A stretch of 64,000 bases of DNA from DASRDU01 sp035652435 (lineage in GTDB: Bacteria > Acidobacteriota > Blastocatellia > RBC074): contig DASRDU010000037.1 of the NCBI GenBank assembly GCA_035652435.1, positions 1 through 64,000 of the forward strand, in the 5' to 3' direction. The notes below the pieces were generated by a model. That model saw nothing but the letters and a program-made list of their open reading frames with translations, had not been told where the DNA came from and made no database searches. Each line of letters starts with the position of its first letter. Within the stretch, counting starts at the first letter, position 1. Shown here one piece after another: positions 23,510-31,632 of the stretch. The position numbers and the translations under genes are program-made.

Positions 23510-24379
23510 ATGATGATCCTCACAACACAAAATGCAGCTTCGTCGCGCCGGGTGATGTCACGGGCGCGCCGGCGGGAGCGCGGCTATATGATGGTCTCGG
23601 TCCTGGCCGCGATGACGATCTCGCTCATCTTCATTGCCGCCGCCCTGCCTTCGCTCAAGCACGAGATGCAGCGCGAGCGCGAGGAGGAGATGTTTTACCG
23701 TCAGGAGCAGGTCGCCAATGCCATTACACTGTTTCAGAAGGATCATGGCGGCCAGTTCCCGACCAGTCTGGATCAGCTGACCGAGCTTAACCCCGCCTCG
23801 CAGTCAAAGCGTTATTTGCGCAAGTCGGCGACGAAGGATCCCATGACTCTCAAGGGCGAGTGGAAGCTCGTGCGAATGGGCGACCCGGCGCTGAAGGATC
23901 TGGCTCTGGCATACATCAGCAGGATGAAGCTTCAGAACCCCCAGCAGCTCCCGCAGATACTCGTCCAGGCGATGGCCGTGACGCCCGGGAGTCTTTCACT
24001 GGGCGACAACAACTCCGGCCTCAGCAGCAGTCAGGACTCGAAGGATAAGGACGAAGGCTCGAAGCTGGGGGGCGAATTCGGCCCGTTCGTCGGAGTCGTC
24101 AGCAAAAGCAAAGAGCATCTGATCCGCGATTACTTCGGCATTGAAACCTACGACAAGGCCGTCGTGGTTCCCGGCGTCGCGACGCCCGGACAGATTCTCA
24201 TTCCCGGCCTGCTGGTCGGCGGTGGCGGACTCGGGACTCCGCCACCCAACCCCACCGGCGATCCAAGGATAGATGACTGCAACAGAAGAAAAGGCCACTG
24301 GATCAACGGCCAGTGTACGGGCGCGCTCTTTGATGGCGCCTGCCCGCCGAACGATCCGAGGTGCCGACCGGGCAAGTGA
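23510..24379 (+). CDS. Pseudopilin-like (GspG-type) protein
   Basis: A 289-residue protein. A basic leader (RRRERG) precedes YMMVSVLAAMTISLIFIAAA, the hydrophobic N-terminal helix of a type IV pilin. Cleavage is expected at G-Y, but the usual Glu at position 5 of the mature protein is missing. The following helix (EEEMFYRQEQVANAITLFQK) and LPTSLDQL-like stretch resemble GspG pseudopilins. The C-terminal half is Gly/Pro rich and includes four cysteines near the end. The ATG at 23510 with GGAAGG upstream is preferred over the TTG at 23456. It completes the pilus cluster and is followed by a terminator. Confidence 0.75.
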   Translation: MMILTTQNAASSRRVMSRARRRERGYMMVSVLAAMTISLIFIAAALPSLKHEMQREREEEMFYRQEQVANAITLFQKDHGGQFPTSLDQLTELNPASQSKRYLRKSATKDPMTLKGEWKLVRMGDPALKDLALAYISRMKLQNPQQLPQILVQAMAVTPGSLSLGDNNSGLSSSQDSKDKDEGSKLGGEFGPFVGVVSKSKEHLIRDYFGIETYDKAVVVPGVATPGQILIPGLLVGGGGLGTPPPNPTGDPRIDDCNRRKGHWINGQCTGALFDGACPPNDPRCRPGK

Positions 24380-24409
24380 TCTTTGAATCGTCAGCACGCG
24401 GTTGTTCAG

Positions 24410-24453
24410 AAGGCGGGAGCGGGCCCGATACAAAGGCCCGCTCCCGCCTTTTA
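24410..24453 (+). terminator. Rho-independent terminator of the pilus cluster
   Basis: A perfect 16-bp stem (AAGGCGGGAGCGGGCC at 24410-24425 with its complement at 24435-24450) has a 9-nt loop and a short T run. Confidence 0.85.
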
Positions 24454-24602
24454 CGGGGCAGCAATGTTCGCGCCTTTTTCATCGGCCACAGGCCGCACCG
24501 AATGATCAGCCGATTCGCTGTGGCAATGCTTTTTGAAGAGTGAATGAAGTGTCATCCGCTGCCGCCCTCTCCTTCTCCTTCTCATCCCGCCTGAAAAAAA
24601 TG

Positions 24603-24631
24603 TTGACACGAAATCCGGGAAGAACTATATA
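24603..24631 (+). promoter_or_regulatory. Strong sigma70-type promoter
   Basis: TTGACA (24603-24608), a 17-bp spacer and TATATA (24626-24631): the best consensus match seen in the window. It sits about 95 bp upstream of the lysine-rich peptide gene, in a locally AT-rich stretch. Confidence 0.8.
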
Positions 24632-24725
24632 GCTACATATCGTATCTGATTGAGTCCTGGCTACAAGCACAATCTGAATTCAAAATCTTGTGGCTGGGGC
24701 TTCATAACACAAGGAGATGACAAGT

Positions 24726-24824
24726 ATGGCAACAGCAAAGAAGACCACCGCGAAGAAGACGGCCACCAAACCGGGCGCCACCAAGAAGACGCCGACGAAG
24801 AAGACCACCACGAAGAAGAAATAA
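24726..24824 (+). CDS. 32-residue lysine/threonine-rich histone H1-like peptide
   Basis: The peptide reads MATAKKTTAKKTATKPGATK and continues in the same K-K-T pattern to three terminal lysines. About 40% of residues are Lys and there are no acidic residues. The composition is that of the C-terminal tails of histone H1-like bacterial proteins (Hc1, AlgP), which bind DNA without sequence specificity. AAGGAGATGACAAGT upstream gives a good ribosome-binding site. It has its own promoter and terminator, so it is an independent and probably highly expressed unit. At this length a role as a nucleoid- or RNA-compacting peptide is inferred, not shown. Confidence 0.75.
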   Translation: MATAKKTTAKKTATKPGATKKTPTKKTTTKKK

Positions 24825-24849
24825 CTCTGACCTGATTTTCGATTCATCA

Positions 24850-24875
24850 GGGGATGGGCGACCATCCCCTTTTTA
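24850..24875 (+). terminator. Rho-independent terminator
   Basis: A perfect GGGGATGG/CCATCCCC stem with a GCGA tetraloop is followed by TTTTTATTT. It ends the lysine-rich peptide unit. Confidence 0.92.
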
Positions 24876-25051
24876 TTTGCCGAAGAGGGTAGACGTTCGC
24901 ACCCGCCCCTCCTTTTCTCCTCGCCGGTCCTCCTCCCTGAAGACATTTCACCGCCGGTCGAATTCTGCGATACTAACGCACCGCATCGGCCGGCCCACGA
25001 CAGGCGAAGGTTTGAGGCCGGATGAAAAACCGAGATTCAGGAGCGAACCGG

Positions 25052-26029
25052 ATGAACGTGCTGGTTACCGGCGGGGCCGGTTACATTGGCAGCGTGATGG
25101 TCGAGCAGTTGATCGCGCATGGGCATCACGCCGTTGTTTACGACAACCTTTCTGAGGGGCATCGCGTCGCGGTGGCCCCTGAAGCCGCCTTCGTCGAAGG
25201 CGATCTGCATGACCGGCAGAAGCTGGCTCGCGTGATGGGCGAACATCGCGCGGAGGCCGTGATCCACATGGCCGCCAGCGCGCTGGTGGGCGAATCGGTC
25301 AGCGACCCGCGCAAGTATTACCACAACAATCTGACCGGCGGCCTCTCGCTGCTTGACGCGATGCTGGACGTCGGGGTGAAGCGGCTGGTCTTCTCTTCGA
25401 CCTGCGCGACCTACGGCGCGGCTGAAGAAATGCCGATCACCGAAATCGCGCCGCCGCTCCCGACGAACCCTTACGGCGAATCGAAGCTGGCGTTCGAGCG
25501 CGCGCTGCGCTGGTACGATGATGCGTACGGGCTGCGTTACGCGAGCATGCGTTATTTCAATGCGGCGGGGGCGACCGAGCGCTACGGCGAAGACCACGAC
25601 CCGGAACATCACCTGATCCCGCTCGTGCTGCGCGTGGCGATGGGCCGCGCCGAGTGCGTCAGAATCTTCGGCGAAGATTACCCGACGCCGGACGGCACCT
25701 GCATCCGCGATTACATTCACGTCATTGATCTGGCCGAATCGCACATCCTCGCGCTCACCGCAATCAATGAACACAGCCGCATTTACAATCTGGGTTACGG
25801 CAGCGGCTACTCGGTCAGCGAGGTCGTCGAGATGGCGCGGCAGGTGACGGGGCGTCGCATCCCGACCGAGCGCGCGCCGCGCCGGCCCGGCGACCCGCCG
25901 ATGCTGATCGCGAGCGCCGACAAAATCACCAGGGAGCTGGGCTGGCAGCCTCGGCACAGCGAACTGGATCACATTATCGAAACGGCCTGGCACTGGCATC
26001 TGGAACACCCGAACGGATATGAAGAATAG
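25052..26029 (+). CDS. galE: UDP-glucose 4-epimerase
   Basis: Short-chain dehydrogenase-type enzyme interconverting UDP-glucose and UDP-galactose for glycan synthesis. The 325-residue protein starts MNVLVTGGAGYIGS, the NAD-binding GxxGxxG. The catalytic pair appears as Ser in FSSTCATYG and Tyr-x3-Lys in YGESK (about residues 145-149). Downstream RYFNAAGA and a C-terminal sugar-binding part fit GalE length and order. The ATG at 25052 has AGGAG 8 bp upstream and matches the family start; the ATG at 25022 is less likely. An inverted repeat follows immediately. Confidence 0.92.
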   Translation: MNVLVTGGAGYIGSVMVEQLIAHGHHAVVYDNLSEGHRVAVAPEAAFVEGDLHDRQKLARVMGEHRAEAVIHMAASALVGESVSDPRKYYHNNLTGGLSLLDAMLDVGVKRLVFSSTCATYGAAEEMPITEIAPPLPTNPYGESKLAFERALRWYDDAYGLRYASMRYFNAAGATERYGEDHDPEHHLIPLVLRVAMGRAECVRIFGEDYPTPDGTCIRDYIHVIDLAESHILALTAINEHSRIYNLGYGSGYSVSEVVEMARQVTGRRIPTERAPRRPGDPPMLIASADKITRELGWQPRHSELDHIIETAWHWHLEHPNGYEE

Positions 26030-26030
26030 C

Positions 26031-26121
26031 AGTCGGTAGTCGGCAATCGGTAATCAGTGATCCGCGCCACCATAATTTCGTCATTTCCTCATCACTGACC
26101 ACCGACTGCCGACTACCGGCT
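26031..26121. repeat. Imperfect 31-bp-arm inverted repeat
   Basis: Arms 26031-26061 and 26091-26121 pair with four mismatches, all transitions, so most can form G-U pairs in RNA; the loop is 29 nt. It starts one base after the galE stop and ends 9 bp before the rsmD start, filling the intergenic space. Confidence 0.7.
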
Positions 26122-26129
26122 ACCCACTT

Positions 26130-26693
26130 ATGAGAGTCATCAGCGGAATATACAAGGGAAGAAGACTGAAGACGGTGGAGGGGCAGAGCGTCCGCCCGAC
26201 TTCGGATCGGCTGCGCGAGACGCTCTTCAATGTGCTGAAGGGCTCGGTCGAGGGCGCGAAGTTTGTTGACCTGTGCGCCGGCTCGGGCGCGGTCGGCATT
26301 GAGGCCCTGTCGCGCGGGGCCGCGCATGTGACCTTCGTCGAATCGGCGCGTCGCGCCGCCGCCATCATCAACGAGAATCTAGCGCACTGCAAAATCGAAG
26401 ACCACTTCCGCGTCATCAACCGTGACGCCGTCAGCGTCCTCAGGTATTTCGCCTCGTACCACCTCCAGTACGACATCTTCTACTTCGACCCGCCGTACGA
26501 CTCGGACCTCTATACGCCGGTGATGCAGACGCTGGCGAAATCCAGAATCGTCGCCGAAGCCGGGATCGTGATCGTCGAACACCGCCGCAAGTTCCCGCTC
26601 TCGCCGAACTACGAGTCGCTGCGGCCTTACCGTGAAATCAATCAGGGCGACACGACGCTGACTTTTTACAGTATGGAAAGAGGCATCGCCTGA
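26130..26693 (+). CDS. rsmD: 16S rRNA (guanine(966)-N2)-methyltransferase RsmD
   Basis: A 187-residue SAM-dependent methyltransferase that modifies G966 of 16S rRNA. It begins MRVISGIYKGRRLKTVEG, the usual RsmD start, followed by RPTSDRLRETLFNVL. SAM motif I is FVDLCAGSGAVGIEA (about residue 49) and the catalytic motif IV is DPPY (about 130). Length matches the family. coaD follows, a common rsmD-coaD arrangement in many bacteria, which supports both calls. The stop codon overlaps the first bases of a perfect inverted repeat. Confidence 0.93.
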   Translation: MRVISGIYKGRRLKTVEGQSVRPTSDRLRETLFNVLKGSVEGAKFVDLCAGSGAVGIEALSRGAAHVTFVESARRAAAIINENLAHCKIEDHFRVINRDAVSVLRYFASYHLQYDIFYFDPPYDSDLYTPVMQTLAKSRIVAEAGIVIVEHRRKFPLSPNYESLRPYREINQGDTTLTFYSMERGIA

Positions 26694-26774
26694 TTGCGGA
26701 TTGCGGAATGTGGATGGCGGATTGAAAGACACTCTCTTTTTCAATCCGCCATCCACATTCCGCAATCCGCAATC
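26692..26774. repeat. Perfect 36-bp-arm inverted repeat overlapping the rsmD stop
   Basis: The arms 26692-26727 and 26739-26774 are exact reverse complements over 36 bases around an 11-nt loop. The left arm starts at the second base of the rsmD TGA. The words GATTGCGGATTGCGGA repeat within the arm. It would form a very stable hairpin between rsmD and coaD transcripts. Confidence 0.9.
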
Positions 26775-26850
26775 ACGTGCTACCATCGTGGCCTCGCACG
26801 CAACGGCCGCGACAGGCGGTCTGAGACCCAGCGATAAGGAGAGATGGCCC

Positions 26851-27339
26851 GTGACACGCCGCGCGATTTATCCCGGTACTTTCGATCCGGTGACCAATGG
26901 ACACGTTGACATTATCGAGCGGGCCTGCCAGCTCTTCGATGAAGTCATCGTCGCCATCCTCATCAACCCCGGCAAGAACCCGATGTTCACGCTCGACGAG
27001 CGGGTCGGGATTCTCAATGAAGTCCTCAACTCGCGTTTCAAACAGGCGCGGGTTGACACCTTCGAGGGGTTGCTGGTTGATTACGCCGCGCAGCAGCAGG
27101 CCCACGCCATCGTGCGCGGCATCCGCGCGATTTCGGATTACGAGTACGAGTTGCAGATGGCGCTGATGAACCGCCGCCTCAACCCGTCGGTCGAGACGGT
27201 CTTTATGATGTCGTCCGAGGATTATTCCTACGTCAGCTCGCGCCTGATCAAGGAAGTCTTCAACCTCGGCGGTTCCGTCAGCGGGCTCGTGCCCGATCTG
27301 GTGATTGAGCGGATGCGGGCAAAATCGAAGATCAAATAA
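26851..27339 (+). CDS. coaD: Phosphopantetheine adenylyltransferase
   Basis: Transfers AMP from ATP to 4'-phosphopantetheine in coenzyme A synthesis. It is 162 residues from a GTG start, giving TRRAIYPGTFDPVTNGH; the TNGH is the nucleotidyltransferase HIGH-type motif. Further family signatures are AIVRGIRAISDYEYE and MMSSEDYSYVSS. AAGGAGAG lies 7 bp before the GTG; the ATG at 26844 is out of frame and the earlier in-frame start at 26701 lies inside the inverted repeat. It follows rsmD, as in many genomes, and the aminotransferase gene is 23 bp downstream. Confidence 0.93.
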   Translation: MTRRAIYPGTFDPVTNGHVDIIERACQLFDEVIVAILINPGKNPMFTLDERVGILNEVLNSRFKQARVDTFEGLLVDYAAQQQAHAIVRGIRAISDYEYELQMALMNRRLNPSVETVFMMSSEDYSYVSSRLIKEVFNLGGSVSGLVPDLVIERMRAKSKIK

Positions 27340-27362
27340 GACCCCCGGGAGAGGGAACCTCA

Positions 27363-28559
27363 ATGAGCAACATGGCATTCCCGGTTTCACACCGCGCGCA
27401 GAAAACGAAGGCCTCGTCCATCGCCGCGATTGTCGCCGAAACGGAGCGGCTGCGCGCCCAAGGGGTGGAAGTGATGGACCTCGGCGCGGGCGAACCCGAT
27501 TTCCCGACGCCCGAACACATCAAGGCCGCGGCCAAGCGTGCGCTCGACGAGAACTTCACCAGATACACGGTCACAAGCGGGGTGATGGCGCTCAAAGAAG
27601 CGATCTGCCGGCGCAGCAATGAAGACTTCGGCTCGGATTATGAGCCGTCACAATGCTGCGTCACCGTGGGCGGCAAGATGGGCATCTTCAACGCCGTCAT
27701 GGCGCTCATCAATCCGGGCGACGGGGTGCTGGTCGAAAGGCCGTGCTGGGTCACTTTCCCGGAGATCATCAACTTTGCCGAAGGGAAGATGATCCCGATT
27801 GAGACCGAGGCCACGGACTTTCACCTGACTGCCGGAGCGGTCAGGCGCGCCATCACGCCCGAGGCCAGACTGATCATCATCAACTCGCCGTCGAACCCGA
27901 CGGGCCGCGTGATTGACCCCGCGGAGTTCAAACGCATCGTCGAAGTCGCCGTCGAACACGGCCTGTGGGTGATCTCGGACGAATGCTATCTGCAGTTCGC
28001 CTACCCGCCGGGCGAGCCGTTTTCGGCCGCCGCGCTGCCCGCCCGATTGCGGGAGCGCGTGCTGGTGGTCGGGTCGCTGTCGAAGACCTATGCGATGACC
28101 GGCTGGCGCGTCGGGTTCACGCTGGGGCCCCGGGAGTGGGTGAACGAGGTCATCAAGATTCAGACTCAGATCACTTCCAACGCGAATTCGATTGCGCAGA
28201 AAGCCGCCATCGCCGCGCTCACCGAGTCGCAGCAGGCGGTCAAAGAGATGCTCGCCGAATACCAGCGCCGCGCCGACTGGCTCGTGCCCGCGCTGAATGA
28301 AATCCCGGGCGTCAGGTGCGGCAGGCCGGAAGGCGCGTTCTACGCTTTTCCCGACGTGAAGCAGTTGATGAAAGACTGCGGCTTTGAAACCTCGAAGCAG
28401 CTGGCCGACACGCTGCTCGCCGACTACGGCGTGGCGCTGACATCGGGTTCGGCGTTCGGCATTGACGGTTACCTGCGCCTCTCTTACGCCAACTCGCTCG
28501 GGAATATTCAGCGGGCCGTCGAGCGCATCAGGAAGATGCAGCGTGAGCGGGCAAGGTAA
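27363..28559 (+). CDS. Class I pyridoxal-phosphate aminotransferase (aspartate aminotransferase-like)
   Basis: A 398-residue fold-type I aminotransferase. Signatures include DLGAGEPDFPTPEHI, INSPSNPTGRVIDP, and the PLP-lysine region VGSLSKTYAMTGWRVGF with Lys near residue 241. The C-terminal Arg that binds the substrate carboxylate is in GYLRLSYA. The sequence is closest in pattern to the subgroup I-gamma aspartate/prephenate aminotransferases, so transfer of the amino group between aspartate, prephenate or aromatic keto acids and glutamate is expected. GGGAGAGGGAAC precedes the ATG. It may be cotranscribed with coaD. An inverted repeat follows. Confidence 0.88.
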   Translation: MSNMAFPVSHRAQKTKASSIAAIVAETERLRAQGVEVMDLGAGEPDFPTPEHIKAAAKRALDENFTRYTVTSGVMALKEAICRRSNEDFGSDYEPSQCCVTVGGKMGIFNAVMALINPGDGVLVERPCWVTFPEIINFAEGKMIPIETEATDFHLTAGAVRRAITPEARLIIINSPSNPTGRVIDPAEFKRIVEVAVEHGLWVISDECYLQFAYPPGEPFSAAALPARLRERVLVVGSLSKTYAMTGWRVGFTLGPREWVNEVIKIQTQITSNANSIAQKAAIAALTESQQAVKEMLAEYQRRADWLVPALNEIPGVRCGRPEGAFYAFPDVKQLMKDCGFETSKQLADTLLADYGVALTSGSAFGIDGYLRLSYANSLGNIQRAVERIRKMQRERAR

Positions 28560-28576
28560 AACACTATCCACGAAGA

Positions 28577-28623
28577 ACACGAAGGGACACGGAGGATTTT
28601 TCTTTCTTCGTGTCCCTTCGTGT
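28577..28623. repeat. Inverted repeat after the aminotransferase gene
   Basis: ACACGAAGGGACACG at 28577-28591 is the exact complement of 28609-28623, with a T-rich 17-nt loop. It may be a 3'-end structure or weak terminator. Confidence 0.7.
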
Positions 28624-28691
28624 TTCGGTTGCGGTACCGGGAGCCTCGGGCGACCGGGTGACCAGTCAGGTTTAGCTGATGAAGGCTGACA

Positions 28692-30965
28692 ATGAAAAAG
28701 AGATACCATAAGCGTGAGGCCGATACCGAACCTGATGCCGATGCCATCATTGCCGCGCTGCGCGAATTCCCTGACGGCCTGTCGGTAAAGGAGCTGGCTG
28801 ACTACCTCAGCCTCAGTCGCCCTCAGCAGAAGAACCTCACCCGGCTGCTCAACCGGTTGCAGGGCACCGGGCTGCTGCGGCGTTACGGCAATGATTTCCG
28901 CTGGGCCGATTCCAGCCGCGCTCTCGTCGGCACGATCAGGCAGCGCCGCCGCAAAAATATCAGCCTCGTTCCCGACGATGCGGACGAAGCCGCGCGTGGC
29001 CGCATCCGCATCGCGCCCGAAGACGGCGGCGAGGCGTTCGACGGAGATCGGGTCGTCGCGAGCGTGTTTCGTCAGCGGCAGGGCAATGACCGCGGGGCCA
29101 AAGTCGAAATGATCCTGCGCCGCGGGCGCCTGCGGATCGCCGGTCGCGTGCATCAGGGCTTTCGCCACCGGGTCTGGGTCGAATCGCTCGACGAAAAATT
29201 CCCTTACGAGATTGATATTGATGACGACGACACGCTGGCGGAAATCAATGAGGGCTCAATCGTCATCGTTGAAGTGACGCGCTATCCCGTTGCCGGGACC
29301 GAACCGGCGGGCCGCATCGTTCAGATGCTCGGGGCTTCCGGCACCGAAGCCGGGATGGACATCGAAATTGTCATCCACAAACACGACCTGCCGCACATCT
29401 TCCCGCCCGAAGTCCTCCATGAAGCCGAAGCGATTTCACCCGAAGTCACCGAAGAGCAGCGCGCGGGCCGTCTCGACCTGCGTGACGTGCCGACCGTGAC
29501 GATTGACGGTGAGACGGCGCGCGATTTCGATGACGCGATCAGCCTCCGCCGGCTGGACAACGGCCACTCTCACCTGGGCGTTCACATCGCCGACGTCAGT
29601 TATTACGTCAGGCAATCCATGCCGCTCGATGCCGAAGCGCGATTGCGGGGAACGTCGGTTTACTTCCCCGAACGGGCGATCCCGATGCTGCCCGAAAAGC
29701 TCTCGAACGGCATCTGCTCGCTCAACCCGAAAGTTGACCGGCTGGCGATGTCGGCGCTGATGGAAGTTGATGGTCACGGCAAAGTGGTGAAATACGAGTT
29801 GCGCGAAACCGTCATCCGCAGCGACGAGCGGATGACTTACACGAACGTCAACAAGCTGCTCAAACACGAAGACCCGGCGCTCGCGATGCGCTACGCCGGC
29901 CTGCTCGACCTGTTCCGCACGATGGAAGAACTGGCGCGCATCCTGATCCGAATGCGCGAGCGGCGCGGCGCGATTGATTTCAACCTGCCGGAATCAATCT
30001 TTGAATTCGACGACGAAGGCCGCATTGCCGGGGTGCTGAAGGCCGAACGCAATATCGCCCACCGCATCATCGAGGAATTCATGCTGCTCGCGAATGAAAC
30101 GGTCGCCGGTCACCTCGAACGCCTCGGCATTCCGTCAATGTATCGCATTCACGAAGAGCCTGAACCGCAACGCGTAATCGAATTCGCCGAACTGGCGCGG
30201 GCATACGGCTACCGCTTCCCGGTCGAAGGCGTCAGCTCGCACGATTACCAGCGCCTGTCACACCAGCTGGCGGGCAAGCCCGAAGAGCGTGTGCTGGCTT
30301 ATGCCATGCTCCGTTCATTGCAGCGAGCGCGTTATGCCGCGCAGAACGCCGGGCATTTCGGTCTGGCCGCGCCGACTTACACTCACTTCACTTCGCCGAT
30401 CCGCCGCTACCCCGACCTGATCGTGCATCGGATTCTGCGGACGCTGCTCCAGCAATCGCCTGCCCTCGGCGAAAGCACGGTGTTTGCCAGTCTGGAAGAG
30501 AAGACGGAGGAGGGCAGAAAGAAAAAGAATCAGCCGCGCAAACAGAAGGTCAAAGCCCCGATCCCGCTCGAAGAGCTGGAAACGACCGCCCAGGAATCGA
30601 GCGAACGCGAACGCGCCGCGGACGACGCCGAGCGCGAAGTGGATGAGTGGCGCAAGGCCGTGTTTATGGCCGAGCGGCTCGGCGAAGAGTTTGAAGGGAT
30701 GATCGTCAACGTGCGCGAGTTCGGCTTCTTCGTCGAACTCGAAGAGTTTTTCATCGAAGGGCTGGTGGCGGTCGCGTCACTGACTGACGATTACTACAAC
30801 TTCGACGAGCGAAGGCACGCGCTCGTCGGCAGGCAGCGCGGGAAGGTTTTCAAACTCGGCGACCGCGTGCGCGTGCGCGTGGATCGCGTGAATGTGGATC
30901 GGCATCTGGTGGATTTCTCCGTGATTGATCAGAAGACAAAACCCGGCAGGAGAAACAAGGGTTGA
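28692..30965 (+). CDS. rnr: Ribonuclease R (RNB-family 3'-5' exoribonuclease)
   Basis: A 757-residue processive exoribonuclease that degrades structured RNA. The N-terminus has a winged-helix-like region (about 15-75, SVKELADYLSLSRPQQKN) and cold-shock domains. The RNB catalytic domain begins near 250 and carries the metal-binding DFDDAISL (about 278-285) and the conserved TYTHFTSPIRRYPDL. An S1 domain (about 665-740) closes the protein. A Lys/Glu-rich insert of about 50 residues (EEGRKKKNQPRKQKVKAP and following) lies between the RNB and S1 domains. A C-terminal basic tail follows. Length is normal for RNase R. The membrane-protein gene begins 9 bp after its stop. Confidence 0.92.
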   Translation: MKKRYHKREADTEPDADAIIAALREFPDGLSVKELADYLSLSRPQQKNLTRLLNRLQGTGLLRRYGNDFRWADSSRALVGTIRQRRRKNISLVPDDADEAARGRIRIAPEDGGEAFDGDRVVASVFRQRQGNDRGAKVEMILRRGRLRIAGRVHQGFRHRVWVESLDEKFPYEIDIDDDDTLAEINEGSIVIVEVTRYPVAGTEPAGRIVQMLGASGTEAGMDIEIVIHKHDLPHIFPPEVLHEAEAISPEVTEEQRAGRLDLRDVPTVTIDGETARDFDDAISLRRLDNGHSHLGVHIADVSYYVRQSMPLDAEARLRGTSVYFPERAIPMLPEKLSNGICSLNPKVDRLAMSALMEVDGHGKVVKYELRETVIRSDERMTYTNVNKLLKHEDPALAMRYAGLLDLFRTMEELARILIRMRERRGAIDFNLPESIFEFDDEGRIAGVLKAERNIAHRIIEEFMLLANETVAGHLERLGIPSMYRIHEEPEPQRVIEFAELARAYGYRFPVEGVSSHDYQRLSHQLAGKPEERVLAYAMLRSLQRARYAAQNAGHFGLAAPTYTHFTSPIRRYPDLIVHRILRTLLQQSPALGESTVFASLEEKTEEGRKKKNQPRKQKVKAPIPLEELETTAQESSERERAADDAEREVDEWRKAVFMAERLGEEFEGMIVNVREFGFFVELEEFFIEGLVAVASLTDDYYNFDERRHALVGRQRGKVFKLGDRVRVRVDRVNVDRHLVDFSVIDQKTKPGRRNKG

Positions 30966-30974
30966 GGGTGTGCC

Positions 30975-31565
30975 ATGTCAGAGAAGATGCATCGCCTGTT
31001 CCTTTACATCGGGCTTTGGGCAACGATCTTTGCTGCCTGTTGTCTGTGCTGGCATAAAATAACGGGCTTCCTATCCATCTTCTCAAGCTTCTTTTATGGA
31101 GGGCTTGTTCTGACGGGCTGTGTGCTGGCCATCTTTTGTCTGGTCAGGCTTTTCAAAGAAGATGAAAAGCTGCCCCCGCTGATTGCATTGGCTCTTGTGT
31201 CTGGTCTGATCGCCTTTTTTCTGACTGAGACATCAATGCGCTGGGGACGGCTGATCTATTTCCATGCAGAAAAGAAGATGAAATATGATGCGCTCGTCAC
31301 CCGAGTTTTCTCAACGCAGGATTTTGCGAAGAGGAAGGAGATATGTGCCGGTATCTGCGAAGTGGATGAAACTTCGCCTGACGTCCTGGCCTTTGAATGG
31401 GCTGAAAACAATGTGGCCACAGGCAGGCAACTGGTGATTTATGATCGTGCAGGAATCATTGCCAAGATGGGTGAGGGTGCGTATCCCCGAATGCTTGGCA
31501 GGGCAGTCCATAAAATCGAGCCGCTGACGGGGAACTGGTATCTATGCCATCTGAGCTATTCGTGA
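30975..31565 (+). CDS. Membrane protein of unknown function
   Basis: A 196-residue protein with three predicted transmembrane helices (about 7-29, 36-57 and 66-86) and a soluble C-terminal half (about 90-196) containing CAGICEVDETSPDVLAFEW. No family was recognised. Base composition is lower in GC than rnr and rnz around it. It starts 9 bp after rnr, so it is probably cotranscribed although functionally unrelated. The C-terminal region could be a sensor or binding domain; this is conjecture. Confidence 0.65.
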   Translation: MSEKMHRLFLYIGLWATIFAACCLCWHKITGFLSIFSSFFYGGLVLTGCVLAIFCLVRLFKEDEKLPPLIALALVSGLIAFFLTETSMRWGRLIYFHAEKKMKYDALVTRVFSTQDFAKRKEICAGICEVDETSPDVLAFEWAENNVATGRQLVIYDRAGIIAKMGEGAYPRMLGRAVHKIEPLTGNWYLCHLSYS

Positions 31566-31632
31566 CTGATTGTGAAGGTCCGCCGAGAATGGAGAATGCG
31601 CAGTTGTTTGCCTTGCCCTTGCGGAGGATATT

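Noticed and set aside
27648..29168. A 506-codon minus-strand open frame across the aminotransferase and rnr start
   Set aside because: It spans two well-supported genes and an inverted repeat, and its translation has no recognisable motif.
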